Under the pieces are notes generated by a model. The model searched no databases and had not been told where the DNA came from. It saw only the letters and a list, made by a program, of their open reading frames with translations. Below, one piece after another: positions 1-12,575 of a stretch of 64,000 nucleotides of DNA. The translations under genes and the position numbers were made by a program. The stretch's first letter is position 1. Every line of letters starts with the position of its first letter. This DNA comes from Tigriopus japonicus (taxonomy: Eukaryota; Arthropoda; Copepoda; Harpacticoida; Harpacticidae): positions 4,729,158-4,793,157 of the forward strand of contig CM021312.1 of NCBI GenBank assembly GCA_010645155.1, given 5' to 3'.

Positions 1-521
1 GTACCACACCAACCACCACTCAAACAACTACCACTCCATCTTCTTCACTAACTACCACTTCAACTGCCACATCAACATCCACTCCAACAAGTATATCAAC
101 TACCACTTCAACTGCCACATCAACAGCCACTCCAACAAGTATATCAACTACCACTTCAACTGCCACATCAACATCCACTCCAACAAGTACATCAACTAAC
201 TCTCCAACAACTACCATCATGGCATCAACTACCTATTATCAATTGGAATTTTATCTAGTCTATGATGAAACCATTAAAATGATTGACTCTATTGAGCATG
301 CAGTTGATGACATAACCCAATCCGGGGAAATCCTTGTGAGTCCAGAAACTCTTAATGTACTTGAAGAAATTCAACAACAATCTCTTGAAATTCTTGACGA
401 ATTAAATCAAGTAAGTATTACTTCTGAGGAGGAACAGAGTATGGGTGAAGAGTTATTGGTGTCACTTGTCGAGACGCAAGAACTTGTTAAAGACACCGTA
501 GAAATTCTGGAACTTGTTTAG
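1..521 (+). CDS. Thr/Ser-rich mucin-like protein, C-terminal part (5' cut by window edge)
   Basis: The reading frame starting at base 3 is open from the window edge to the stop TAG at 519-521, so this is the 3' end of a gene that starts outside. The first about 70 residues are almost only Thr, Ser, Pro and Ala and contain three tandem 16-residue repeats. Such tracts are typical of heavily O-glycosylated extracellular or peritrophic/mucin proteins. The last about 100 residues (from the Met at 219) are quite different: acidic, Glu/Leu/Val-rich, predicted helical and without cysteines. I do not recognise this tail domain. An AATAAA lies about 75 bases after the stop, which supports the 3' end. 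No chitin-binding or transmembrane segment is visible in this portion. A mucin-like secreted or surface protein is an inference from composition. Confidence 0.6.
   Translation, partial: TTPTTTQTTTTPSSSLTTTSTATSTSTPTSISTTTSTATSTATPTSISTTTSTATSTSTPTSTSTNSPTTTIMASTTYYQLEFYLVYDETIKMIDSIEHAVDDITQSGEILVSPETLNVLEEIQQQSLEILDELNQVSITSEEEQSMGEELLVSLVETQELVKDTVEILELV
51..194 (+). repeat. three tandem 48-bp coding repeats
   Basis: Copies lie at 51-98, 99-146 and 147-194, each 16 codons (TTTSTATST(S/A)TPTS(I/T)S pattern). They are identical at nearly every base; I see only single-base changes such as aca tcc versus aca gcc and ata versus aca. The repeats keep the reading frame of the Thr-rich protein. 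Confidence 0.9.
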
Positions 522-596
522 GGTTACATATATTTTTGTCTTTTTCCCTTCCATACCTTTTATTTTTGTGACCATAATGATGATAAATGACATTGC

Positions 597-602
597 AATA
601 AA
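597..602 (+). terminator. AATAAA polyadenylation signal of the Thr-rich gene
   Basis: Canonical AATAAA about 75 bases downstream of the stop at 521. No other gene in this orientation lies between, so it is the likely 3' processing signal of the first gene. Confidence 0.6.
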
Positions 603-1350
603 CCATTCCATCAATTTCTGAATATCCTTTAAATCCCTTGTGATTATCGAAATTTTGGACTATTTTCACGGTGTATTCCCAGTTAAGCAGTGCAAAAGAA
701 CGTGACACATATTACAGTGTATTCAAACAACAATTTTCTTCCTTTTTTTTCCTTGTGTGGGTGGTCTCGCAAGGAACATTGAATCTTCGTGACATTTGAA
801 CTCTCAGTTAAATGCCAAAAGTGAAGGGATACATTAAAGGAGATGATATTTTGGTGTAAACCCTCAACTAAGCTATTGCATTTATGAATCTCATATCAAC
901 TCTTGCCAATGTTAGCACATTCTAACTTAAATGCGCATCGCAATATTTAAGTTCTCCAAGACTGCGACGTTTTCCTTCCTAATAATAATAGAACCATTGC
1001 CTGTTTGTGGCTGGTTGGGCAGGCGCCAAAGGTAGAGGGCCAACAGAACCATTTGCCCACCGAAGAATGAAGCCCACTAGGGATGATGAGGGTGATCATC
1101 CTGATCCTCATACATGTAGTTACCTTACACTCACTCACTTGCTCTGAGAATTTCGGGTGCGCACACACCACGAAAGACGGCGATGAAAAAGACGGGGGAA
1201 ATGTGGAAAGGCTTCGTTTTCTTCAGTGTCACGACGAGGCCCGTACATGGAAGAGGGTTGCAATTTTGTTTTTCATTCAATTTTTCAATGGGGAAAAACT
1301 GCGCTTGAAAGTACATCGTGGAGTGATCTAAAGTCTTGCAGTCAAGAACA

Positions 1351-4300
1351 ATGAATAGGGTGTCAAGAAAATCAGCTGTTATAGTGCTTATCGCGGCCAT
1401 CTTTTTACCCTTAGACATTCAAGTTAGTGGACAACTTAGATCAAGAGCAAACAAACATGGGAGAGAAAAAGCCGGTAAGCTTCAATCTGACATCTTGAAA
1501 TCATTTGGTTGACATCGAATCGAGCTCAATCGCTAAAAGGAACTTCGCTCAAATATATTCTAGCTATGAATACTGTTTAAGTACCTGAGTTTTAATAAGC
1601 AGGATTTATTTTGCGGAATTAGTTTCAAATGAGGAAAAAAGAAGAAATTTGAAAGAAGTGTAACATGTATGTATTAAAATTTGGGAATCAAAAGAATGGG
1701 AGGTATGCTTAAAAAACTTTAAAATCTTACATCTCTCATCCTTTCGATTACCCAAATGGTACCCTGAGGGTTTAATTAAGCACGTTTATTTGCCATCAGT
1801 TTGCTACCTGCCAATTCAGTCACTCAAAAGACAATTAACAAAACATGATTAAAAATTTGTCGCCCAATTTGATTTTCAAAAATGTTTGCATAGATGTATT
1901 GAAGATTTGGAGTGTATTCCAAGGTACCTATTACAATTCTGGTCCCCATAAACTATATGATACCTTGATGTCAAGTGAGTTATCGTTACCTGCTCTTGAA
2001 TAACTTTCATATCATCGTTGCCTTAACAATGAATGGTAATTATGGTCATCTTGTAACTAGGGTCCCTAATATACAGACTGGCCTGCGAAATCTAACACAA
2101 CGTGACGTTCTCCAACATGTGGGAAGCAAAAGCTCATGACTTAAGGAAACCTTTTCTTATCAGAAACACATCTAAACTATTTACTTATTTGATACCAATT
2201 TGATTTGTGAAAACCTGTTAGCTTGTTGCAAATGTGTTTGAACTATTTATCTGATTAAAGAGTGAATTTAATAGTGTGAAGTTTGAACAAGTACCAATTA
2301 ATGTCTCACGTCAGGTGACTAACAACTCAGTCTATTAGAATAAGGAAGTTCTTTGGTTTGTTATTGAAGTTTGGTCAGAATCAGTCTAATGTTAATGCTA
2401 TCTCTTAACTAATCACCAGCATGAACTATTTTCATGTCTTAGCCTATGATGGCCAGGGCCTATATTAGGTTCCCTATTTGTTACTAACTACTTCTAAGCA
2501 AAGAAGGGTTCAAATGAAAAGAACATAACAAAAGAACACACGTCACACTCAAAATGGTTGCCAAGCATGCGCATTTGACCAAAATAAGTAATTCTTTAGC
2601 TACATTAGTTAGTGTTTTGTCTCTTAGTACTCAAATTAGATAGCCTGATGTCTGCTTTGACATAACTGACAGTTTTCTTCTTTCAGAATCAAAAAAGGAT
2701 TTTCGTAGACTCGCGTCAAAATTTTAAGCGAAATTTACTGAATTTCTGGTTTACATGGTTCTGTTTTTGTATGAAACTAAAGTTAATTGTAATACAGTAA
2801 ATGCTTTCGCATTTTTTTATTTCACAATTACACAGGTCCTTATTTTTTGGAGACTCGAGTGGGTTTACACCCGATATTTGGTTATACAGTCCCTATTTTG
2901 GTAATTTATACTATTTTTGCACTTTTGAGCCTCAATCAAAAAAATGAAGAAAAAATATGCTGACCAACAAAAAATGAGACCAAACAGGATGAGACAAAAA
3001 TGTCACGCAATGCGAGACACTTTTTGAATTTATTGCTCTTCTTTGTTTTATTGCTCTTTCGTTGCCTTTCAGCCAATTTTTTGCCAATTTTTGTAATCAG
3101 ATTGCTTGGTTAGTTGCCTTCAATGTGCTACTCACTTCGAGAGATAGAAAGATATTAGAAGACAGGAGGACTTTGAAACAATAGTGCTACATTAAACTCT
3201 ACTTACCCTCATCAGGCCTGTGCAATGCAAGCCTGAAAGCATGAATGGCCTGATTAATTGTGCTTCTTTGCGGTCCAAGAATGGACGACGCATTTGGTCT
3301 ATCGCTTAATTGATTCGCTCGTCAAAAACGTGAAACATTTTAATGAGGGCTTATCCCTTTAACCTTGAAGCCTGTTTGGTTTGGAGATCAATATGCTTTG
3401 TATAATTTCAAGGCCTTGGTCCATAAAATAAGTGTGTATCATTAATCTTTGGAAAACAATCCTTGAAGGATGTAATGCAGAGTAAGACTAGTGGTCATTT
3501 TTAAGCACAATTCCTTGAGGGGAAATTTTGGATTTAGTCGTTGAAGACATCTAAGAGGAATGTTCATTTGGGTGGAATGGGCCGAGAGCAGAGACGAATC
3601 AAAGACGAAATCATGTCATTTCTAACCAATTCTTCTTTCAAGGCTTTGCTACATTTTTGAAGTATGAAAAAATGATATCCTGCTTCTCATGTTCAATAAT
3701 CTTTAAAAAATGTCGTTCATTCTCTTATTGCTTTGAAGTTTGCATTTGCACAGATTTGTTTAAAAAATTGCATGAAATCCTGAAATTACTCTATTTACTC
3801 AAGAGATAAGAAAATAGACCACTTAATGACGCCTTTACTTGCATTATCCTTTTTCATATCTTACCTTGTTCTCTCTCATTGCTGGGTGTGGAAGGGTAAA
3901 TCTTGTGACAAGTTATTTATTTTAGACTAATCTTCAGTAAACAAACATTTGCATCGGCAATAAAAGGTCGTTCATGTTAATCTTGTCAAAACAAATATCT
4001 TATCCATCCTATAGCGTTTCAAACTTTATAGATACGCATTTTCAATAATGGGTTGCTTTGAATTTCTTCGGACTAAAATGAGGTAGTTAAAATGGCGTTC
4101 ACGATTTATTAAACTTGCGATCTCATTGAGATTCGAATACAATAAGATCACCTTACATAGGAAACGAATGACATTTAATTCTGACCATTATTTCTGACTT
4201 TCTTTGGTAATTGGATCCAAAGTTTCATGGCTCAAAATGAATTTGTGGTTGATTCTCGCTTGTCTATGAATTGTAATACATTCTTGACTCTTTTTTGAAC

Positions 4301-7300
4301 GGCTTGCCGAGTATCAATTAAACTTGGTTGTCATGATATTTACTTTCATTTTTTGGTCCAAACACTAACTCTTCTAAAAAAGTCTTTAGAAAAGACCAAT
4401 CTGATGATAGAGATGTTAATAAGAAATCTCTTCGATCCTGGTACGTTCCAACGTGGATCCAGACCACTGAGTTCGAATCGGAGCTGATCCGCTCAGATTC
4501 GCAAAGTCCAGATCCAGATGAACTGATCCAAATTCTAATTCTTAATTCAGGTTCAAGTACTTAGTATATTGTATCTCACCAAGAAAAGTCGGACTGATAA
4601 GCATATGACAAGCTAATCATACTTTTACAATAGCAGCCAATAGTTAGAAAAAAAAAACGATCAGGAAAACGAGAGTTAAACGAATTTCAGCACCGAGAGA
4701 AAAATAACGTTAAGACAGGATAAGACAAATTTTTAAATACTAATCCTGATCAACCCACTATTCAAGGTTTGTACAGATTTCCCAACAGAAACTCGTTGGT
4801 AGACCAAATATCATATAAATCTTAACTTTAAACAGTAACGTTTTTATGATTTACTTTCTTCATAGAAAACCCCATTCCTTGTAGCGATAATGAAAAATCT
4901 GCAAAGCAAAAAAACACTTGTTATTAAAAGAACTCACTCGAAATCTCTTGCTTGCAAATGGCGACTTTCCGTTTCTATAACATACCTTTTAAGTTTGGAA
5001 ATAATCTCTTATTCAGTTAGGATCTATTGAAATGATTTTCCTTTCAAAAACACTTTAAGTTCTCCTGGTGCTTGATTTTTAGATATGGTATCACAATTTT
5101 TTAATGTCAGCCAGATATTTAATATGAGATCCGATTACTATGATATTATTATCGTTTCTTTACTCACAGATTATCGAGGATAATCTGTGGATCTAACTAA
5201 GAGCTTAGCTTCATTTGCATTGATTTTAAAATCTGTTTACCTTATTCAAAACGTTTGTTGATTTGAGGTAAAAAAAATAACACCCTTAGAGGATCAAAGG
5301 TTCAATCAACATCGCCAACTATCAATTTAAAAAAAATCACAGGCCTATCAAAACCACAATGCGGCTTGGGTTTCAGTTTTTTTGATCAGTAATATTTTAA
5401 TCCATAATCTTTTAATTAGACTTGTGATTGCTGCTTCATATTTCTATTTTGAGTTTGAGGTGATTTCACCTTTACTGATAGTTCGTTACCAATCTGCACT
5501 CTTAACAAGAGACAAGGCAAGGGGATTACAAGGTGTGTCTTAAAGGATTCATATCCGTGCTGAAAGACGATATCAAACCTGAGTCGATGGGCAGTTTCAG
5601 ATTTCTTTCCTCACCGTCCAAGATACTCCGTCCTCGCACAAAAGAACGAGATGGTTTACATTGATCGAAACCTTGCACTCAGAGGAGCTAAACCTTGATC
5701 TCTGAGACTCGATCTTTGCCTTGCTCACGCGAGAGATGCAAGGATACCTTTTCAATGGAGGATTATGGCATTGTTCAGATTCGAGTTCTGCTTATAAATA
5801 GAACATAATCAAATTTGAGCTAGAAAACAAACTTCTGTTATCCAACATGGTTTGGACAAAGACCGAGATTTGTTGCGGCGAGAAAGGGTCATTTAGTGGT
5901 AATTGAAAATGGAGTATGAAGTAGCTCGACCTTGCCTTCAGGCTCGTTCCCATGAACGCTTGTAGGCTCGAACAATGGTACGAGAACGGGAATAATTGAC
6001 TGCATATTTGTCATTTTTTAAAGAACGAAAAATATGTTGCTGAGCTAGAATGTTCGAATGTAGGAGACGTGCCAATTGCCTTGAGCTGTCATTTCATACA
6101 ATCGCACTTATTTTGGCGGTCAGCTATTCACAGATGAATAGGAAAGGAATTGATCAATAGACCCCAAAATATGACCTCGAGCCATCTCGCTCGTAAAAGT
6201 TGAACTAATAAACTCCTCCTCCTTCGTTCTCTAGACATGTGTACTGGCTTAAAATCAAATGCATCAGAAACGTCAAATTCCTCGGTTTCAGATTAGCTTT
6301 AGTTTGGATTGCGAGGCATAGCTTTTTATTATCTTCCGAAGCAATAATGACTAGAACATGGCTTACGTGCATCTGGACCCAGTAGACATCTGATTGAGGG
6401 TTCGAGTCCTTGGCGGCTTTGAAGCTCGGTAAACCCCCTGAGAGATCTCCATCTCAAGCCTCAAAACCTCGAGTAATGCCGCTGTTACGCTCTTTATGAT
6501 CGATGATGACTGCTGATTTGGAATTAATCCATTATGAAACCCTCTACAAGAAGTGTGGGAGGCGGAGTAGTAGTAGTAGCGGCTATACCCTATATTCGCC
6601 TTCATCCGCCAAAGGTTTGATGAGATAAAGAGCGGCCTCGATAGGTCATCGCCAATCCTTGGAATCGTATATCTGCCATCCAATTTATGAGGCTTCATTG
6701 AGAGCCAGGCTTTGATCGTAATGATTTTTAGTGCGCCCATTTCTGTACACGTAACGAATAGACCAAATCTGTGTTTCCCGTTTGGAAGTAATCGTCACTT
6801 TGCCAAGCGGAATCTTCTTCAGAGTGTGGTTGGTTGTGTAATATCCTCAGAATACTTGGCTCCTTCCAATTCCCGGTGCAAAGAGAAATTGAACCCCGGA
6901 ATTTGATCATCTCAAAGCTCATCTGGCTGTAATAAAGCCTTCGAGGTCTGGCAGAGGAGCTGCTGAATCGACTGGTTTTCAGAGGGTATTAAGAGGACTT
7001 GAAACTTGTGGTGGTTGTCTTTCCAGTATCTTCTACGTTACGACTTCTCATCAAGCTATAAATAAACGGCACCCAACAAAGATGAAATGAACTTGGTACT
7101 ACACGGCTAAAGACAACCAGTGAAGGAGACGAGATTCTTCAACTAACCTTGTCAAGAAAAGGGTTTTGCGAAATATAGCCTGCCAGTTTGGCTGAGGGCC
7201 AAATGTAGACACTTACCAGCACTTTCCATTGTTGTTTCTAGATCTTGGTCAGGTAATATGATGTTCTGACACTTGTATTACCATTACATGTTGGGGCCTT

Positions 7301-8798
7301 GAAGATTAACACGATAAAGGTTGTGTTGTGGTAAATGATGGTCTTCGTTGGGCGAGTTGATGACTTTTTTTGCCCTCAAGAAACGCCTCATTAAGCGTTC
7401 AATGGTTTCGGGGTATGAGCTAATAGAGGATGATTTTCAAATCTGCAAGATTGCCTTGTCATGTTTGTGGGAGGAGACCCATGATACATTCTGATGTTTT
7501 CTTTCTTTTTTTCAGATGCCCATCTCACACAGTATTTATTGCAACGACTTATAGGAGATTCTACACCCAATTCGCCAAGGAACCCAAAACCCTCCACGCT
7601 CACAATTGAAGATCGAATCTTTGCTGGAGAAGGCGATCCTAGCGTTGTTTATCCTCAATATCAAAGGGATGACATCCGGAGGTATTTGGACGAAGCCAAA
7701 GAACAAATTGACGTCATCGATTTCCGGACCCCTAGGTAATAATCGATTGTAAACAACTTTCCAAATTCTGTCTCCCTCAATTACCCTAATGATTATGAAC
7801 GGAAAACAAAATGCTGATTCGTGTTCGAGATTTGAGGAGTTAATGACAGTTTCCTCATTTTTGTCTGAATGGTCACTTTGTTTCGGAAGAAATCGCGGGT
7901 TTGTATCTCAATTGGTCCAGTAATTTGCTTCATTAATGCAGTCTCTAACGAAGGACAATGCATGGTTTCCAACTCAAATGGTCGAGCAGTCCGTGAATGA
8001 TGACTTCAAGGACGATCGGAGATTTGAACGTGCGGGCTTATCAGTCTTAGATACAAGATTGGTCAAATCAGAACACCTTGAAAGCCGATCTTGGGCTCGT
8101 TTTGACAATCCATGATGAGGGATTAGCCCCGTGGAGCGTAAAAATCCCCATTCCACACTTTTCCCCCTCCTACGTAGACATTGACTGAATTGTTTTCTGA
8201 ATGCCTTGATTTCATTCTAGGCGGAGTCCAGAAGAGAGTGATTACATCCGTCGCCCAAGAAACAATCTCTCTGGTGACCTTCAATTCAGTGATGGTCCCG
8301 CTGATGAGACCACATCCGAGTCTCGAACCACTCAAACCCGTGGGGCTCCAGGAACAAGGGGATCCAGCGGATCTGCTTCAGAGCAAGTCCCAATTAAGTT
8401 AGCTTTTCCTGGGAACGATTTTACTCGCAAATCAGGATCCTCAAGTAAGTTGATGTGAATCGGTGTTTCATACCACATGCATATATTGGACTGCCAAACT
8501 GAGAAAGGTCAAGGAAAAGATGCTCTATGCTGTGTATATGACAGGCATAAACCTCAAGCCACAGACGTTACAAGGAACTCGGATTGATTGGTCTTCGTCG
8601 TGATCATTCTTTACCCTGAGAGCTTCCGTAAATCGAGACAATCTCTTCTTTCGTGTTGTTTTCTGCCCCCTGGAAATCGTGATCAATCAATAACTTGTCG
8701 AATCTAAGGCCTCCTAATTTCAATGTCAAGCATCTCAAACGTGCAGTTGATGATGTTTTCCCCCCAATTTAGAAATGCAAGAACCGCTCAATTATTAG
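1351..8798 (+). CDS. secreted protein or peptide precursor, family not recognised (four-exon model)
   Basis: Model exons: 1351-1474, 7516-7735, 8221-8444 and 8773-8798, about 197 aa. All three junctions have GT/AG and keep phase (1, 2, 1). Exon 1 encodes a classical signal peptide: a basic start (MNRVSRKS), a hydrophobic core (AVIVLIAAIFLPL), and likely cleavage near VSG/QLRS. The mature part is hydrophilic and charged and has almost no Cys. It contains paired basic sites; one segment, SPEESDYI, is bracketed by Arg-Arg on both sides across the exon 2/3 junction. The third exon has a Gly/Ser/Thr-rich stretch (RGAPGTRGSSGSAS). The last exon is short (KMQEPLNY then TAG); if it is not used, the frame ends at TGA 8456-8458. 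A neuropeptide-like precursor is possible, but I could not assign a family. Exons 2 and 3 are well supported; their link to exon 1 across 6 kb is less sure. Confidence 0.55.
2687..2727 (+). CDS. candidate alternative last exon of the 1351 secreted gene
   Basis: A strong acceptor (ttttcttctttcag, ending 2686) is followed by 41 bases. These join exon 1351-1474 in the correct phase and end at TAA 2725-2727. The short product would be 54 aa: the signal peptide plus a basic peptide ending in ESKKDFRRLASKF. It competes with the acceptor at 7515, which joins exon 1 in the same phase. Supported only by splice signals and frame. Confidence 0.3.
5165..5189. repeat. perfect 11-bp inverted repeat (hairpin)
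   Basis: CACAGATTATC, then a three-base spacer GAG, then GATAATCTGTG. The arms are exact reverse complements. It lies inside the 6-kb intron of the secreted gene. Confidence 0.85.
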
Positions 8799-9599
8799 AA
8801 CCAGAGCTTGCACCAGTTGATCTTGAGAAGCAGTCTCCAAAAATGGACCCTTCGGATCAAAATCAGGGTTGACCGTTACGCTATTTCCTTGGCAAGTTTT
8901 TTCGTATTCATCCTTGGGTACTCGAAAAGGTGTCTTCGAGTACAACTGCATCGATAGACGTTGAAGAAGGCATCCTCTTACTCGATCCTTGCTCGAGATT
9001 TGAGAGAAGAACTCGATGCCCTTGAAATATTACTTCGTCCAACCGAGAGGCCCCTTTGCTCTAGTACCACTTCGACATTCTTGTGCTCTAACTTGTATCT
9101 CTTTCGTTGTATTTGAATGCCACCAAGGGGAAAAGACGGAGGAGAAGCGTAGGAGGTGCCCAATTGGTGGCCAAAGACGCTCCTCGCTCGTTCAGCGCTC
9201 GTCGCATCGGTGGTAGGTTTCCCCAGGTCTCTTTTCCAACCATCCCCAATGTGTTCAAGATAATGGTGTTTCTTCCGACCGATTATTGCCCTCTACCCTC
9301 CTGGTTCTCTCAGAGAGATAGAGAATTGCCCGCGAGTTAGCGGGCCTTCAACGGGCACTCCAAAAGATCGGGCTCTGCAATGTAGTACTTACCGTATCAT
9401 AAGTAACGCGAAGGGAGAATTTCAAGCTTAAGACGGGAAAATATCCAATGCTGGCGTTATTGTGGAGTGGGAAACGTGAGACGAGGACGTGAAGTGTGCC
9501 GCTCTTGCTTAGAACACAGTTTTAATGAGTGAATGAGCACTTTTGTGAGTGTGACTTTGGTAGAAAAGCAATATTGACATAGGTTACACAAACATCAAC

Positions 9600-12575
9600 A
9601 TGAAGACTGACATCCTCACCGCCCTATTTGCGGGTAGCATCCTCATACCTCTTTCTTGGGCTCAAAAACCACCCAGCTCCTTCAGCGACAAATATGCAGA
9701 GGACCAAGGTAACGTCGTTCACCACTTTTGGGGCACAAATACATACGATTGTTTAGCGTCTGTCGATCTCATTAGCGGGCAGGTGTGAAGTGTGTGTAAG
9801 AATAGAACATGGTTGAGCTTGAGGTCACGAGTGATCCTTGTCAAGGGTTCACGAATCTACCACCAACGATTGTGCTCAACTGTTGAGAATGTTCAGGATG
9901 ATCTCTACGCTTAAAGGTCATGGAAACTCCTGGTTGACCTTGCCATCCATCTTGAAAATGGAGAAAAACGGGAACCTGAATTAAAATAGAAACTTTGCAG
10001 CCTCTTTCCTGGCGTTCACCCAGTTGCAAAAAGCGGCAGGAAGCTCTTGCTTGATATGTAGATTCCGGTTGAAAAGTCAGCTCGTTCGATTGCGTAACAT
10101 GAAACCCCTCTCGACAAAGCCGTTTTCCAGGAATGCTTTTTTCATGAAAGAATTCCTTGATTTCCCATCAAAATGGCAAGGAGCTTTTTGGCAAGGCATT
10201 TTGAATTTGGCATTATGAAACTAAGGCAATAATGACACCCCTGAAGCTTTAATGAGCTTCCTTGGTGTCTATTGAAATATTGAAGGAAGAGTGATTGAAA
10301 GGGAAGAAAGAGGAGGGGAGGCATAAGAACAAAAGATTTGTCAGATTTCATGGACACTACTGGTATTCATGACTGAGGATATACCATAATGTAGAACAAA
10401 TGTAGCCCTGGGAAGGGCCCTTGGGGCGGAAATATTTCCGGACAGAAAATGGAAAATGAAGAGTACCGAAGGTCGAACCACCTCCTCCTTTTACCAACAA
10501 AGCTCGACTTGCAAACCTCAATAATGAGTGGGATCCACACACGCATGACTCGTCCGTCCCCGTAATCATCCACTAATTGTTTCCCTCTCCCGTTTTATTA
10601 TTCAGGCTGCACAAATTGTATTCCAGAGGCCACAGGGCTGCCAAATCGGTGGACGATGCCACTCACCACGTTGGGATCGAAACAGTACTACCTCGGCGTT
10701 TTTTTCAAGGTGAGACTGACATGGAAAAGGACAGAGAGAAACTCTTGAGGCACGTCTCGTTTGACCGCAAGAGGACATCTGAACGACGAAGATTCGAATT
10801 AAGATAGTAACTCAGGGACTGATTCAGTACCTCTTGTGTTACGGACAAGAATGTCTGAGTGAATAACCATCCAAGACTTAGCCGGACCCTGGTTTGACCA
10901 CACACAAATCTGCAATGTCACTCGCCACCAAGGGCACAAAAAGCAATGAATATTGATCGTGTGTTCTGCTTTTCAGGCCAATTGGTATAAAGCTCAGCAG
11001 TATTGTCGGTTCCATGGGATGCATTTAGCGTCCATTAACTCGGCGGAAGAGCAAAGGGATCTTCAGGAACATGTTCAGGCATATGGTGAGTGATTGTTGG
11101 GAGTGCAAATGAAGTTGTCCCGACCTGGTTTGGTTAATTAAGTTTACGATGGGAATCCTAGGCCTCCAATTAGGCCTGCAATTCATATTGACTCAGGAGC
11201 TGGGTTGAGTTATGCATACCAATACCGTTTATGGCACTGGCCAATCTCTTTTTTTTCATTGTTCATTTTGGAGTTGCTCGACTTTGATTCAAGGAAGTTG
11301 GCAAAGTATCGGATCAGGTTGGATTCCGATGTGAATGGGAGAAAAATTAAAATGCATTCAACTCACCAAATCCGAGATCAGAAGGTCTTCCAGGAAGTTG
11401 TATTCAATGAGGCCTCGGATGTTGTTCAGCAAAAATGTTTGATGCGGTCAATTTGCTTCCTAGGAAGTTGCAAATTACTCATGGTACTCTAATGTGGTTT
11501 ATGTTGATCCTCACTTTAAAACTTGATCTTTTTAGGCATGGGTCATGAGCACTTCTGGACTTCGGGCACCGATCAAGGTGAAGAGGGCAAGTTCTTCTGG
11601 CTTTCATCAGGAAAACCAGTTACATACACTAATTGGAACGCCGGTGAACCCAATAACTTTGAGTAAGTATTGAATGATTCCCTTTTTTTCTTTTATCAGC
11701 AAATAGATGGAGGCTCAAAAAAGGTCACTTTTGTTAAAAAAAAGCATGAACTCGTCGAGTAGACGTTGAGCTCGATAGAAGGTGAATTCGTTGAAAAAGG
11801 TTTGCATTGTATGACTTTTTCTGGCTTCAAGTCTAGATCAGTCTCTTTTTGTTTGGACGCGCTCTTGGTCTTGAAATTGAATTTCTTTACTTCCTTTATC
11901 CCGTAATAAATCTTACTCTATCCTGAATCAAGCATGACGAAATGGATGGATACATTGGCCTTCAGCAAAAGACGTATCTCGAATTCTGAAGAGTGCAATA
12001 AACTTGCCATTGCAATCAAACCGGTTATCCTATGAATGATAAAAAGTCTTCATGACAATTGTTAACACAATCGGTGGAGTTTTATGGTATTGAAAGTAAT
12101 TGAAGTGTAGTGTTGCAAATGCTTTATTGAACGTCCAAAAAAACGATTGTAATGGCATTTTCTTTTCTGCTTCCTAGTGCAAGTATAAAGACCTTCTGAT
12201 TTTCAAAATGTTGTGCTTGTGCATTCAGCAAAAGATCAAATTTCAATGAAACATCTTGATGCAAATGTCTAGTTCCTCTTGCCAAAAGTTGAAACAGAAT
12301 CCGATCAATTTAAAATCCGTAATTGAAGGCCTTGTATTTTGTCCTCCTTACATGGCAGTTTTCAAGTAGCCAAAAAAAATAACTTGGAACCCCCCATATC
12401 TGCATGTTTTTCTGGATGTAAATAAATTGGTTGCCATTAATGATTCTGCTTCATGTTTAGATATGAGGATGGCGAACAAGAGCATTGTCTGGAGATGTGG
12501 GACCGCGATGGCAAAGGTTTGGGTTGGAACGACACCCCTTGTTCTTTCCAAACCTTTTTTGTTTGTGAGGTTTGA
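9600..12575 (+). CDS. secreted C-type lectin, single CTLD (187 aa)
   Basis: Five exons: 9600-9708, 10606-10709, 10977-11085, 11536-11662 and 12461-12575. All have GT/AG boundaries and consistent phase, with the stop TGA at 12573-12575. It starts with a signal peptide (MKTDILTALFAGSILIPLSW-AQ). The C-type lectin domain fills the rest. An N-terminal CTNC pair suggests the long-form CTLD, followed by YYLGVFFKANWYKAQQYC, the HLASINSAEEQ helix, FWTSGTD, the EPN motif, and WND with the C-terminal CSFQTFFVCEV. EPN plus WND are the Ca2+/sugar-binding residues; by family rules EPN predicts mannose-type specificity. No transmembrane segment is present, so it is probably a soluble humoral lectin, often tied to immune recognition in invertebrates (inference). 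It is convergent with the V-ATPase G gene downstream. Confidence 0.93.
10227..10274 (+). repeat. imperfect hairpin in lectin intron 1
   Basis: The arms pair as CAATA/TATTG, GACACC/GGTGTC and GAAGCT/AGCTTC around a six-base loop (TTAATG). There is a two-base bulge and a 3x3 internal mismatch. It folds on either strand. No function is assigned. Confidence 0.6.

Larger units (their letters stand above)
1475..7515 (+). other. long AT-rich intron of the secreted gene; no further gene seen
   Basis: Apart from the candidate exon at 2687 and a perfect hairpin at 5165-5189, I see no conserved protein motif on either strand. The open frames here (for example 6363-6740 on the minus strand) have no recognisable domain. 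Small additional exons of the secreted gene cannot be excluded. Confidence 0.5.

Noticed and set aside
1083..1331. 82-codon plus-strand frame with a hydrophobic start (MMRVIILILIHVV)
   Set aside because: It looks like a signal peptide, but the rest is not protein-like, it has no splice support, and it lies in the likely 5' leader of the 1351 gene. It could be an upstream ORF at most.
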